Positions 9,055 through 17,770 are shown, counted from the stretch's first letter. The stretch: DNA of 64,000 nt from Paenibacillus_E violae (GCF_032461945.1 NZ_JAWCUD010000002.1:372001-436000), one strand, 5' to 3'. Program-made: numbers and translations. The notes: generated from the letters alone by a model not told the origin.

Positions 9055-9836
9055 GTAGCTTGATAATAATGTATCGAAGTCAGTTTCTTCGCCCCTTGCA
9101 CGACCAGCTCCGTCATCTGGCTCCATGTTTCTTCCTTCCACCGCGTTGTCGGAATGGAAATACTCATCGCGGCTATCATTTCTTGATTCGCATTGAAAAT
9201 GGGGGCGGCTGTACAACGGATGCCGTGTACCGCTTCCCCTTCGCTGAAAGCCACGCCATCCCGGCGAATTTCCTGGAGCTGCTCCAATAATTTCCCAAGA
9301 TCGGAAATCGTCCGATTGGTCAAAAGGCCGAGTTCTTGCTCACTGTACAACTGCACGACATCGTCATCACGCATGGCACTTAAAAATAACTTTCCCATTG
9401 CTGTCGTGTGGAGCGGCAGCTTCATACCCAGATGCGAGACAAAACGGACATGGTGCGTGCTCTGTTTTTCAGCAATATACAAGATATTCCTATCGCTCCG
9501 AATCGCTAAATACACGGCTTCATTTACTTCCGCCACGATCTGCGCAGCAATATATTGAAACTCCGTCGTTAAGTTTGTCTGCTGTGCATATTTGGCACCG
9601 ATTTGAAAGATTTTATAACCCAGATGAAACATTTTTCCGTTCTCATCCTTCTCCAAATAACCACGTTGGACCAGATTCTGCAAAATTTTAAATACACTGC
9701 TTGCTGGGAGCTCCAGACGGCGCGTGATATCCATTAAACTTAATTCACGTGTATCCACTTCCCCGAACAATTCAAATATATCCAGTACGCGGTCAGCCGA
9801 TTTGACGGTTTGGCCCGATTTATCCGTTATACTCAT
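9051..9836 (-). CDS. IclR-family transcriptional regulator
   Basis: 261 residues. Winged helix-turn-helix at about 12-75 (RVLDIFELFG, SLMDITRRLELPASSVFKIL, RGYLEKD) and a GAF-like IclR effector domain from residue 85 (LATRSDRNI-like strand, LPLHTTAMGKLFLSAM, GEAVHGIRCTAAPIF). Family members act as dimers or tetramers and respond to small acids. It is the last gene of the M81 operon, its ATG overlapping the RidA stop (ATGA), so it is probably autoregulated with the operon it controls. The 3' end overlaps the convergent AraC gene. Confidence 0.93.
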   Translation of the reverse strand: MSITDKSGQTVKSADRVLDIFELFGEVDTRELSLMDITRRLELPASSVFKILQNLVQRGYLEKDENGKMFHLGYKIFQIGAKYAQQTNLTTEFQYIAAQIVAEVNEAVYLAIRSDRNILYIAEKQSTHHVRFVSHLGMKLPLHTTAMGKLFLSAMRDDDVVQLYSEQELGLLTNRTISDLGKLLEQLQEIRRDGVAFSEGEAVHGIRCTAAPIFNANQEMIAAMSISIPTTRWKEETWSQMTELVVQGAKKLTSIHYYQAT

Positions 9837-10222
9837 TCCTGATCCACCCTTTTTGGAGAAAGTGCGATAACATCGATTTCGACCAAAATATCAAAATTCA
9901 AATCACAATAGATGGTCGTCCTAGCAGGATAAGGATAAGCAAAATAGCTTCCGTACACCTCGTTAAATGCTTCATAATGGGATCGTTCCTTTAAATAAAC
10001 GTTCACTTTCACTACATCCTCTAATGCAGTGTTTGCTTCTTGTAAAATATGCCGAATGTTCTCCAGTGTCTGCAGGGTTTGAGCCTTCAAGTCCGTGCTT
10101 ACGACTCGTCCGGTTGCAGGGTCCAGTCCGCCTTGACCGGATACGAACACGAAACCTCCCGCTTGGATCGCGGAAGAAAAAGGCTTGCCGCTTGCTCCAT
10201 CAGTAGCAATGGGTTGTTTCAA
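9833..10222 (-). CDS. ridA: RidA-family enamine/imine deaminase
   Basis: 129 residues from a TTG at 10222. A longer frame to 10267 exists, but AAGGAG lies 9 bases before this TTG and the TTG overlaps the stop of the preceding gene in the arrangement TTGA, giving the usual RidA length. The fold markers are AGGFVFVSGQGGLDPATG, VVKVNVYLKE and the active-site Arg in YPARTTIYCDL. RidA proteins hydrolyse reactive 2-aminoacrylate-type imines released by PLP enzymes. Placement directly with a PLP aminotransferase fits that protective role, though some RidA paralogues are true catabolic deaminases. Confidence 0.93.
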   Translation of the reverse strand: MKQPIATDGASGKPFSSAIQAGGFVFVSGQGGLDPATGRVVSTDLKAQTLQTLENIRHILQEANTALEDVVKVNVYLKERSHYEAFNEVYGSYFAYPYPARTTIYCDLNFDILVEIDVIALSPKRVDQE

Positions 10223-11070
10223 TTTGCACCACTCCTTCCATTGTTGTCGTTCCATAGAGCCCAGCATCTACCGGGTGTTTCTGTTCGGAAGCTCTCAATC
10301 GTTCCCGTATCCGCCATGGTGACATAACAAGTACGTCCATCTGCTCCGCCAAATGTTACATTGGTGCATAATTTGCCATTTAGCGTAATCTCTCTTACCA
10401 ATTCCCCTTGCGGGGAAAGAACGGCAATCGTTCCCTTTCCGTATCGAGTAACGTACAAATTCCCTTTGATATCGCAGCGCATGCCATCCAGTCCAAAGTC
10501 GGCAAACTCATAAAATAATCGTTTGCTGCTGACATCATACCCGCCTATAAGATCGTATTGCCAAATCCGCCGCTGAACCGTTTCGTTCACGTACAAACTT
10601 CGTTCGTCATAACTGACCTCAATGCCATTCGTAGTTCCCATCCCAGCTTCCAACAGCTTAGATTTGCCGTTCTGATCAATACGCCAAAGCATCCCGTTGG
10701 ATTGCTTCCAGTTCGGATCACTTGCAAACCACACGCCATTTTTCGTGACGGCAAGGTCATTAGGCTGGTTCATCGCAGGCTGCTCGGCAAAAGTGTGAAT
10801 TTGAAGGGTTTGCATGTCCACACGTAGAATTCGGTGTCCGATGTAATCGGCGATGAACATATGTCCTTGATGAAAGCGAATTGCATTCCCTGTAGCACCT
10901 GCAGGAAGTTCAAGGAATAAACTGCCACTCCCTTCTGGCGTTACTTTCCCGATCGTATGTCTTCTGGCATAGTTCACCGCATACACATTCCCCTGTTGAT
11001 CACAGGCCGGCCCTTCAATCCCTGAGGTAAACAAGTGGGGTTCCGTTAAAGTCTGGCTCACATACAACAT
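10219..11070 (-). CDS. SMP-30/gluconolactonase-like beta-propeller protein
   Basis: 283 residues from ATG 11070 (MLYVSQTLTEPHLF), chosen because AGGAGGAGG lies 9 bases upstream; the frame extends to 11133 but lacks a ribosome site there. Repeated propeller blades (GIEGPACDQQGNVYAVNY, PNDLAVTKNGVWFASD, LDGMRCDIKGNLYVTRYG) match SMP-30/LRE lactonases, including the metal-ligand Glu, Asn and Asp positions of the blades. Such enzymes open sugar lactones in the cytoplasm. It lies 31 bp after the aminotransferase stop and its own stop overlaps the ridA start. Confidence 0.88.
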   Translation of the reverse strand: MLYVSQTLTEPHLFTSGIEGPACDQQGNVYAVNYARRHTIGKVTPEGSGSLFLELPAGATGNAIRFHQGHMFIADYIGHRILRVDMQTLQIHTFAEQPAMNQPNDLAVTKNGVWFASDPNWKQSNGMLWRIDQNGKSKLLEAGMGTTNGIEVSYDERSLYVNETVQRRIWQYDLIGGYDVSSKRLFYEFADFGLDGMRCDIKGNLYVTRYGKGTIAVLSPQGELVREITLNGKLCTNVTFGGADGRTCYVTMADTGTIESFRTETPGRCWALWNDNNGRSGAN

Positions 11071-11101
11071 TTGCTTCCGCCTCCTCCTGTGCCCACTCTG
11101 C

Positions 11102-12427
11102 TTAGCTACGATGAGCAGCGATTCGTTGTGCAACCTTTTCTACAGCAGCAAGTGTTTCCTGAACTTCCTTCTCCCCATGTGCGGTGGACACATACCAAAG
11201 TCCATTCGGACGGACGAGGATGCCCTCATGCAGCATTTCTTCGGCAAATCGTGTGTATAGCTGTGAATCTCGAAGGTTGAACGTATCGAAATCTGACACC
11301 TCTACGCGATCGATAAACATGAGATGAAATACAGGACCCTGTTGATTCACAACCGCTTGGAGTCCGTTCGTTCTGAGAATCGAACGAATTCCTTCTGTCA
11401 ATTGCGTAGCTGTATGTTCCATGCCCTTGAAGGCCTGCCCATCCGATTTGGACAACTCTTGGATCACAGCTAATCCCGCGGCTGTAGCCAGGCCATTTCC
11501 GTTTAATGTCCCGAGATGCATAACCTTTCCTTCCTCAATGAGGCGCATGATGTCTCTCTTACCGGCTACCGCGCTTAAGGGAATCCCTCCTGCCATCGCT
11601 TTGCCGATCGTCACAAGATCTGGAACAATGCCGAAACGCTCGTGAGCACCGCCTAGACCTAGTCGAAATCCGGTAATCACTTCATCCCAAATTAATACGA
11701 TGCCAAATTTTGCAGTTAACTCCCTCATTTTCTCCATATACCCCGGTTTAGGAGCAATACATCCGGAATTACACATAACCGGCTCTGTGATAACCGCCGA
11801 AATCTCATGCTGATGCTTCGTTAAAGTTGCCTCCAACGCTTCAGAATCGTTCCATGGCAGCAAAATGAGATCCTGCAGGCTATTTAGGCTTTGCCCCGCA
11901 GTTCCCTGGATAATTTCTGATCCAGCCGCTTCTGTATGTCCAGATGAGGAAAAATCCGGGCTTGGGAAGGACGTGAAAATCGCATCCGACCACCCATGAT
12001 AATGGCCATAAAAGCGGACCGTTTTGGTCTTGCCCGTATAGGCGCGCGCCAGCCGCAGAGCCAACATCACCGCTTCGGTCCCCGATCCGCTGAACGCCAC
12101 TTGTTCCGCACAGGGCAGTATTTCGGTTAAGCGCTGGCCCAAGCGGATTTCGCCCTCGTGCTGCAAACCGTATGTACTTCCTTTTAGCATAGCCTCATAC
12201 AATTGTTCGTTAAATGCAGGATGAGCATGACCTAGAATCAATGGCCCATACGCCAACATATAGTCGATATATTCATGATGGTCCACATCCAAAATTCTTG
12301 CGCCATAGGCCTTTTGCACATACAAAGGCGTCGGTTTCATAGATGCTCGAAGACTGCTTGCCACACCTCCCGCCACATAAGCTTTTGCTTCTTGCAATCT
12401 CTCTATGGATTGTAAGTATCGGTTCAT
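11102..12427 (-). CDS. Class III PLP aminotransferase (glutamate-1-semialdehyde mutase-like)
   Basis: 441 residues, usual length. Markers in order: the N-terminal YIDYMLAYGPLILGHAHP, the PLP phosphate site SGSGTEAVMLALRLAR, YGHYHGWSDAIF, the cofactor Asp in IWDEVITGFRLG and the Schiff-base Lys in TIGKAMAGGIPLSAV. The YHGWSDA and overall pattern resemble glutamate-1-semialdehyde 2,1-aminomutase and related transaminases, but a hemL role is unlikely in this operon. It probably moves an amino group from the product of the upstream M81 hydrolase. The ATG overlaps the M81 stop by 4 bp. Confidence 0.92.
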   Translation of the reverse strand: MNRYLQSIERLQEAKAYVAGGVASSLRASMKPTPLYVQKAYGARILDVDHHEYIDYMLAYGPLILGHAHPAFNEQLYEAMLKGSTYGLQHEGEIRLGQRLTEILPCAEQVAFSGSGTEAVMLALRLARAYTGKTKTVRFYGHYHGWSDAIFTSFPSPDFSSSGHTEAAGSEIIQGTAGQSLNSLQDLILLPWNDSEALEATLTKHQHEISAVITEPVMCNSGCIAPKPGYMEKMRELTAKFGIVLIWDEVITGFRLGLGGAHERFGIVPDLVTIGKAMAGGIPLSAVAGKRDIMRLIEEGKVMHLGTLNGNGLATAAGLAVIQELSKSDGQAFKGMEHTATQLTEGIRSILRTNGLQAVVNQQGPVFHLMFIDRVEVSDFDTFNLRDSQLYTRFAEEMLHEGILVRPNGLWYVSTAHGEKEVQETLAAVEKVAQRIAAHRS

Positions 12428-13908
12428 TGGGAATGCTCCTTTTCAAGGAATTGAAATGGAAAGACGGATCGTGGAACATGATGGTAGGTTAGACGATGAA
12501 GTGAGGGGGTACAACATCCTGGGGTATCTACTTCGATGACTTGCTTGGCGATAGGACCAAATGCGCTAATCCAGGCGACGGCTGATTTAACCACGATGAG
12601 ATGAAAATCTTTCGGGTTCAAGCCTATGGATTCGACATGTCCAATATCCCATGGGGGGACTCGTTCTTCTGTAAGAACAATTGTAACCTGATTAGCTTCA
12701 ATGACAGCAGTTTTCCCCATAAAAGCCACGGTGCCCTTCATATATGGCCCTCTATGCGTATACTTACCATCGAAAAGCAGCTTGATTTTTCCTTCAATTT
12801 CAACCGGATTACCATGCAAGCTATCGCTTTTTCCACCTATAGCGCATGAAATTTCATTGCCCACTCCTCGCTCACATGCCATGGAAACAGCTTCGCGATC
12901 ACGAATAACGATCAAACTCTGAAGTGGAAGCTTTAATAGCTCAGGCAACAAATGCGTCCCATCGGCTGGAGCTCCTCCGCCTACATTATCCGAGGCTTCT
13001 ACAAGAAGGATGGGTCCCTCTTTGGCATCCATGGCAAGCCTGATCGCTTGTTCAGCTTCAACTTGTTGGACGAGAAATTCATCTCGGTGTAACCAGGCAA
13101 GATTAGCCAGCTTCTTCGCATAATGATGTGCCAATGCTTCATCCCGATTGGTTGTTACTGCAAACGCCATTCCTGCAAAAGGCACATCACTATAAGGAAA
13201 TCCACCACAGACAGTCACGTTAAGAACGTCGGGATCTTTCTCCATATCAAAGGCTTCTTCCATGATGACCTTCATAATCCCTTTTGTCGTTATCATTTTT
13301 TGCGGTGCAACGAGCATGTTCGATCTGGCAATGGCCATGACAGGCCTAATGTCGCCGCGAATCTGACGAATCAAGAGATACATCGCTTCTTCTCCACGCT
13401 CATAGGCATCAATATGCGGGTAAGTATCATAACCGACGAGCAAGTCGCATAATTGAGACATCTTCTCGCCCAAATTGGCATGAAGGTCTACCGTAACCGC
13501 TATAGGAATTTGCTCACCTATCACACTACGGATAGCCTCCAATATGGCCGTTTCCATGTCGAAACATGGTTCGGAAACCATAGCCCCATGAAGAATAACG
13601 ACCATTCCATCAAGATCAGATGGAATTGAGCGTGTTAACTGTTCTAGAAGCAGCCCGGCTGCTTCTTCCGACACGATGCCACTTGGCGTCGCAGACGTGT
13701 AAAGCCCCGGTAAAAGGGTAACTTTCTCTTCTGCCGATGCAGCGATAATGCCTCCCATTGTCGTTCGGGTTTGCTCAAATAAGTCGAAGAAAGCATCCCT
13801 CCCAAGCGTGAAACAATGTTGAAAATCATTCCAATGCGTCTGTACAGGAGCGAAAGTGTTCGTTTCATGGTAAACACCGACGACTCCAATGCGTAGCTGG
13901 CTTGACAT
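12424..13908 (-). CDS. M81-family metallopeptidase (MlrC/microcystinase type)
   Basis: 494 residues from ATG 13908; a GTG at 13923 is also in frame, but AGGTGG is better spaced for the ATG. The N-terminal DUF1485 half holds GVVGVYHETNTFAP, the metal-site motifs VTVDLHANLG and VGYDTYPHIDAYERG; the MlrC C-terminal half begins near residue 300 (ILVEASDNVGGGAPADGT). Characterised relatives hydrolyse unusual peptide bonds in linearised microcystin, but most members have unknown substrates. Cytoplasmic, metal-dependent. First gene of a coupled operon with aminotransferase, lactonase-like protein, RidA and IclR, which suggests catabolism of an amide-bearing compound. Confidence 0.9.
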   Translation of the reverse strand: MSSQLRIGVVGVYHETNTFAPVQTHWNDFQHCFTLGRDAFFDLFEQTRTTMGGIIAASAEEKVTLLPGLYTSATPSGIVSEEAAGLLLEQLTRSIPSDLDGMVVILHGAMVSEPCFDMETAILEAIRSVIGEQIPIAVTVDLHANLGEKMSQLCDLLVGYDTYPHIDAYERGEEAMYLLIRQIRGDIRPVMAIARSNMLVAPQKMITTKGIMKVIMEEAFDMEKDPDVLNVTVCGGFPYSDVPFAGMAFAVTTNRDEALAHHYAKKLANLAWLHRDEFLVQQVEAEQAIRLAMDAKEGPILLVEASDNVGGGAPADGTHLLPELLKLPLQSLIVIRDREAVSMACERGVGNEISCAIGGKSDSLHGNPVEIEGKIKLLFDGKYTHRGPYMKGTVAFMGKTAVIEANQVTIVLTEERVPPWDIGHVESIGLNPKDFHLIVVKSAVAWISAFGPIAKQVIEVDTPGCCTPSLHRLTYHHVPRSVFPFQFLEKEHSQ

Positions 13909-13962
13909 GCAAATGTTCACCACCTAACAAATAATGGAATAAAATTGAGATATTCTGGAAGT

Positions 13963-13992
13963 AGTGTAGCATACGAATTTTATTTATATCAA
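13963..13992 (-). promoter_or_regulatory. Probable sigma-A promoter of the M81 operon
   Basis: On the minus strand TTGATA (13992-13987), an 18-base spacer and TACACT (13968-13963) form a near-consensus promoter about 55 bp upstream of the M81 start. CCAGAA-type repeats on both sides could serve the IclR regulator but are not symmetric enough to call. Confidence 0.55.
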
Positions 13993-14123
13993 GAAAAATA
14001 TTTTACATCCAGAAAATTAGTTCCAGGGTAAAATTACCAATCTTTTTTGCAAAAAAAGCATGCATAATAGTTCCTCTCCCTCCGCATGATAGGAGTACAC
14101 CAAAAAAAGGAGTGATTTTTTCC

Positions 14124-14333
14124 ATGGCAAACAATAGTACATTAGTGGTTCCTCAAGCGAAAGCAGCTTTAAATCAAATGAAGTATGAAGTAGCTCAACA
14201 ACTGGGAATTCCTCTATCACCAGATGGTTACAATGGGAATCTCGCGACTCGCGACGCAGGCTCTATTGGTGGCAGCATCACAAAAAGATTGGTACAAATG
14301 GCTGAACAACAACTGCAAGGTTTCCAACGTTAA
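14124..14333 (+). CDS. Small acid-soluble spore protein, alpha/beta type
   Basis: 69 residues from ATG 14124, with AAAAGGAGTG upstream. Starts MANNSTLVVPQAKAALNQMK and contains the spore-protease (GPR) recognition region around KYEVAQQLGIPL, where the Glu-Val bond is the expected cleavage point, plus the conserved second helix region GNLATRDAGSIGGSITKRLV. These proteins coat spore DNA, protect it from UV and are degraded at germination to supply amino acids. This is direct evidence that the organism sporulates. Forespore (sigma-G) transcription is expected; a CATAATA box at 14063-14069 could be a -10 but I see no matching -35. Confidence 0.97.
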   Translation: MANNSTLVVPQAKAALNQMKYEVAQQLGIPLSPDGYNGNLATRDAGSIGGSITKRLVQMAEQQLQGFQR

Positions 14334-14357
14334 TATCGCAACTTAAGCAGCAAACAC

Positions 14358-14409
14358 AAAAAAGACTCCACTCACCTTTCCTCCTCCTGGTGAATGAAGT
14401 CTTTTTTTC
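14358..14409. terminator. Bidirectional intrinsic terminator
   Basis: AAAAAAGACT...TCACC pairs with GGTGA...AGTCTTTTTTT across a short C-rich loop. It has an A tract on one side and a T tract on the other, so it can end both the SASP transcript and the convergent synthase transcript. Confidence 0.8.
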
Positions 14410-14427
14410 TATTTATGTACGATCCGT

Positions 14428-15237
14428 TTATCCGGATACACGACTCACAATTTTCAGAACCGCATCTCTTGTCAGTTTATTGCCACCAACCGCGATAAGG
14501 TTAACTGTAGCATGTGCGAGCGCTAAGGGCACTTTGCAAAATTTCAATGCCGGACCTTCCTTAAGGTCTGCGATATAAGAGTCGGCAAGTTGTAAATTGC
14601 GACGCGTGTACTGTTGCATTTCCTTGAATCCCCAACCGTCTGGAAAAAAGTCCACACCGCGTTTCAGATCCTCTCCACGATTTCGAAGAATATTTACCGC
14701 TTGCAGTCCTCTTCCGAAGCCAATCGCCTTCGTTCGATCAGACTGTGTCCCGTCATGCCACAGCCATAGTTCGGATAGCATTTCACCGACCATGCCGGCA
14801 ACGCTGTACGTATAGCGATCCAAATCCTCTTCCGTATGGATATTCCATCCGCTTTTAACCCAATCGGCCATATCTAAAGACATCTTCGCGATGTATTGAA
14901 ATACAATAGGTGCTCCGGAAGTTGGACATAGCTGCGCCCACTCATCTAGCTGCATAGTAACGGCAGGCAGTACCGCCTTATGCGGTGACAGTAATTCTTG
15001 TATCTCCCCCATCGGGTTAGGAGATTGGAATGCTTGATGTACTCCGACTAGTAATTCAATTTTCAAAGAGTCTGCGAGCTCATCATGATCTTCGATTTCG
15101 TCTATAGCCCGCATACATAGATAGGCTGATGTGACAGCCTCTTTCAAGCCTAATTCCAAACTATTTATAGGTATATAAAAAGTACGGCTTGTTTCCTTCA
15201 ACATGGTCATTGCATCATTCAGGACGACGTTATTAAT
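14428..15237 (-). CDS. Squalene/phytoene synthase-like prenyl transferase
   Basis: About 269 residues. The two Asp-rich substrate motifs of head-to-head prenyl synthases are present in degenerate form (CMRAIDEIEDHDE, and NILRNRGEDLKRGVDFFP), as is KETSRTFYIPI near the N-terminus. The enzyme would condense two isoprenoid diphosphates at the membrane surface. The first ATG is at 15210, but it has no ribosome site. A perfect GGAGGGAG lies 8 bases before an in-frame ATT at 15237, which would add INNVVLNDA, residues that extend the N-terminal helix as in relatives. So an ATT start is possible; if not, the CDS is 14428-15210. No other isoprenoid gene is nearby. Confidence 0.85.
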   Translation of the reverse strand: MNNVVLNDAMTMLKETSRTFYIPINSLELGLKEAVTSAYLCMRAIDEIEDHDELADSLKIELLVGVHQAFQSPNPMGEIQELLSPHKAVLPAVTMQLDEWAQLCPTSGAPIVFQYIAKMSLDMADWVKSGWNIHTEEDLDRYTYSVAGMVGEMLSELWLWHDGTQSDRTKAIGFGRGLQAVNILRNRGEDLKRGVDFFPDGWGFKEMQQYTRRNLQLADSYIADLKEGPALKFCKVPLALAHATVNLIAVGGNKLTRDAVLKIVSRVSG

Positions 15238-15428
15238 GAAATTCTCCCTCCAAGTAATCGTTTAGCATATAACTTCTAGATAGCTAGTTATCATGATAAC
15301 ACACGTTGTCATTGTCAATCCAAATTTTATGATCATTTCTCTACGAAGCTCCCCGTCAGCCTCCCGTTATGTTTCAGAGGAAATCCTCATACATTGAGTA
15401 ATAACTGCCACTAGAGAGGAGTCCTTCC

Positions 15429-16100
15429 ATGTACGGGTATCCCATTGACAAGACAGCATCTCCTTCGTATTCAAAACACTCATCTACCATCGAAGTCCTA
15501 GGTGAGGGTACTGTGACCGCAACACCCAACCGGGCCGTGGTTGATCTTGGCGTTGTGACGGATGGTCCTAACTTGCAGGCCATTCAGGCTGAAAACGCCA
15601 AAGCCATATCCAACATCATTCAATCCGTGATGAGTCTAAACATCCCCCGAGAAAAGATACAAACGCAAGATTATCGTATCGAAATCGTTTATGATTATGT
15701 GGACGGGAAACAAATCTTTCGAGGTTATAAGATCACCCATCTGCTACGAATTACCACGGATCATGTAGATCAGACAGGAAAACTTGTTGATACAGCCGTT
15801 GCGAATGGTGCGAATCAAGTCACGAGCATTCAGTTTACTATAGCACATCCAGAATTTTATGAGAATCAAGCTTTATCGGTAGCTATTCAACATGCACGTC
15901 AAAAAGCTTATACCATCGCAAATACACTAGGTGTGACACTTGGTGCAATCCCTTCTCAAGTCCAAGAATCTCCGCGGCCGGCAGGGCCAATACCTTACAT
16001 GGCTACTGCCAAGTTTGCTGCAAGTGCGGTTGAAACCCCTATTGAACCTGGACAATTAACGATCAAAGCCGCGGTACGCGTGTGGTTTCATTTTGCTTAA
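15429..16100 (+). CDS. SIMPL-domain (DUF541) protein
   Basis: 223 residues; AGAGAGGAG lies before the ATG. Residues 20-220 are a SIMPL domain: TIEVLGEGTVTATPNRAVVDLGVVTD at the start, a LNIPREKIQTQDYRI loop, GANQVTSIQFTI, and a final beta strand TIKAAVRVWFHFA. SIMPL proteins (E. coli YggE, mouse SIMPL) are linked to oxidative stress and signalling but have no fixed activity. There is no signal peptide, unlike periplasmic YggE, so it is probably cytoplasmic. Its stop is 1 bp from that of the convergent cation transporter gene. Confidence 0.88.
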   Translation: MYGYPIDKTASPSYSKHSSTIEVLGEGTVTATPNRAVVDLGVVTDGPNLQAIQAENAKAISNIIQSVMSLNIPREKIQTQDYRIEIVYDYVDGKQIFRGYKITHLLRITTDHVDQTGKLVDTAVANGANQVTSIQFTIAHPEFYENQALSVAIQHARQKAYTIANTLGVTLGAIPSQVQESPRPAGPIPYMATAKFAASAVETPIEPGQLTIKAAVRVWFHFA

Positions 16101-16101
16101 T

Positions 16102-16977
16102 TCATTTAGCAGGTTCGTAATGGACATGAACTTCAAAAACTTCGGACGTCTTCTTTAACTCATTTTCCACTTTTGTTGCAATATCATGTGCCTTTTGAAA
16201 TTCCAAATCTGCTTTTATCGAAAGAACAACATCAACAACCGCATTGCTCCCGTAATTTCTAGCGCGGAGGTCCTTCACACTTTCGACCCCTTCCACCTGA
16301 AGCACGGTATCTTTAAAAGCTTGAATAGCGGCTTCATCGAAACCATCTGATAAATGATGTGAGGCTTCACGGAATATGTCCCATGCTGTTTTACATATAA
16401 TAAATCCAACCAATACCGCGGTCAAAGGGTCAAGCCACGGCAAACGGAATTGGGAACCAATGATGCCGATTACAGTCCCGATACTCACAAATGCATCGGA
16501 TAAATTATCTTTCGCTGCCGCCATGACGGCTTGACTTTTAATTTTTTGGGCAAGATTTTTATTATAACGATACACAACATACATAACAACCGCACAGAAA
16601 ATCCCCGTCCACACCGATGTGAGGTCCGGAGCTTGCTCTTTCGCTTGAAAAATGGATTTGACAGCGGTGATAAATACATCCAGTCCGACTGCCATCATGA
16701 TGAATGACGCGACTAATGAGGCAATCGTCTCTGATTTCCAGTGTCCATACGGATGGTTTTCGTCCGCCGGTTTTTGAGCTAATTTTAATCCGATCAATAC
16801 CGCTATTGATGCTACAATATCTGTCGCATTATTTAATCCATCCGCTTTTAAAGCTTCGGAACCTGAGAAATGGCCAACAACTAGCTTCAAGGCGGAAAGG
16901 CATATGTAGGCAACAATGCTGATGATAGCCCCACGCTCTCCCATTTTTAAGTTTTCATATCTCATCTCTTGTTCCAT
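16102..16977 (-). CDS. Cation diffusion facilitator (CDF) transporter
   Basis: 291 residues with six predicted membrane helices (about 15-200) and a C-terminal ferredoxin-like cytoplasmic domain (210-290) ending in HVHYEP. Zn-site residues of the family appear as DGLNNATDIVASIA in helix 2 and AAAKDNLSDAFVSIGT in helix 5; PADENHPYGHWKSE carries the extra His/Asp loop. It exports Zn2+, Mn2+, Fe2+ or similar ions by proton antiport. The Asn in place of His in the helix 2 site is more typical of Mn/Fe-type CDFs, but the metal is not certain. Confidence 0.92.
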   Translation of the reverse strand: MEQEMRYENLKMGERGAIISIVAYICLSALKLVVGHFSGSEALKADGLNNATDIVASIAVLIGLKLAQKPADENHPYGHWKSETIASLVASFIMMAVGLDVFITAVKSIFQAKEQAPDLTSVWTGIFCAVVMYVVYRYNKNLAQKIKSQAVMAAAKDNLSDAFVSIGTVIGIIGSQFRLPWLDPLTAVLVGFIICKTAWDIFREASHHLSDGFDEAAIQAFKDTVLQVEGVESVKDLRARNYGSNAVVDVVLSIKADLEFQKAHDIATKVENELKKTSEVFEVHVHYEPAK

Positions 16978-17141
16978 AGCCCCTGTACTCCCCTCGGCTT
17001 TTCGATGCGCTAGCTAATCATATCAACCGAAGTTTGTGTGGGTCTAGAGAAACGTTTTTTCATATGGGTGAAAAAATAGGTAGGGGTAAAGAAAGTTGCC
17101 TCATACAAAAAGATTAGGCTTATAGCAATCTATTATGGGTT

Positions 17142-17202
17142 TTGATCATTTTCATATATTGCTTATAATGAAAATTCGATAGATAATTAATTTCATATAT
17201 TG
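17142..17202 (+). promoter_or_regulatory. Promoter and repeated element upstream of the MarR gene
   Basis: TTGATC (17142-17147), a 16-base spacer and TATAAT (17164-17169) form a promoter. The 12-mer TTTCATATATTG occurs twice, at 17150-17161 inside the spacer and 17191-17202, and TTTTCAT/ATGAAAA flank the -10. These are plausible autoregulatory sites for the MarR protein. Confidence 0.5.
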
Positions 17203-17238
17203 TTATTGTTAATGCTCCAAGGGCTGGGAGGACAAGCT

Positions 17239-17712
17239 ATGCATAAAGAAGATCAAGTCATCATGAGGTTCAGGGACTTATTCAATAAGATGGTCTGGCT
17301 GAATAAATCAAAGATGGAAGTTAGTCTTAAGGGGTATACATCTACTGAGGTGCATTGCCTCGAATACATTGGCAGAAATGAAGATTCCAACGTGACCAAG
17401 CTTGCGGAATCCTTTTATATGACTAGCGGTGCCATAAGTAAACTAACGAAGAAACTCATAAAAAAGGGCCTTATCGAAAGCTATCAGAAGCAGGAAAATA
17501 AGAAAGAAATCTATTTCAGGCTTACTGAGCAAGGCAAAGCAATTGATAAAGTCCACGAGGAGCTCCACAAGGAATTTAAAGAGCGGGATAAAGCCGTATT
17601 TGAACACGTAACCGATGAACAATTTGACAGTATGCTTAAATTCATAGAATCCTATAGTAGGCATTTGGATGCAGAGATTAAGAAAAAAGGCGTGTATGAT
17701 AAGTCGGAATAA
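17239..17712 (+). CDS. MarR-family transcriptional regulator
   Basis: 157 residues from ATG 17239 (MHKEDQVIMRF), preceded by GGAGG with a 7-base gap; the upstream in-frame starts (17200) lack a site. Winged helix at 50-115: STEVHCLEYIGRNEDSNVTKLAESFYMTSGAISKLTKKL then the wing ENKKEIYFRLTEQGK. Dimerisation helices lie at both ends. It is followed by a terminator and the MFS exporter gene in the same direction, with operator-like repeats over the exporter promoter, so it probably represses that exporter until a drug or phenolic ligand binds. Confidence 0.93.
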   Translation: MHKEDQVIMRFRDLFNKMVWLNKSKMEVSLKGYTSTEVHCLEYIGRNEDSNVTKLAESFYMTSGAISKLTKKLIKKGLIESYQKQENKKEIYFRLTEQGKAIDKVHEELHKEFKERDKAVFEHVTDEQFDSMLKFIESYSRHLDAEIKKKGVYDKSE

Positions 17713-17731
17713 AGTTGAATCCTAAAAGCAT

Positions 17732-17770
17732 AAGCAGCTGGACTCTCTGAAGAGTTGGCTGCTTTTTTAT
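17732..17770 (+). terminator. Intrinsic terminator after marR
   Basis: AGCAGCTGGACTCT / AGAGTTGGCTGCT stem with a CTGA loop followed by six T residues, 20 bp downstream of the MarR stop. Confidence 0.85.

Noticed and set aside
14040..14069. Sigma-G promoter of the SASP gene
   Set aside because: A CATAATA box fits a -10, but no -35 element is found at the proper distance.
17055..17076. TTTTTTCA/TGAAAAAA hairpin upstream of the CDF gene
   Set aside because: AT-only stem without terminator context; operator role is possible but unsupported.
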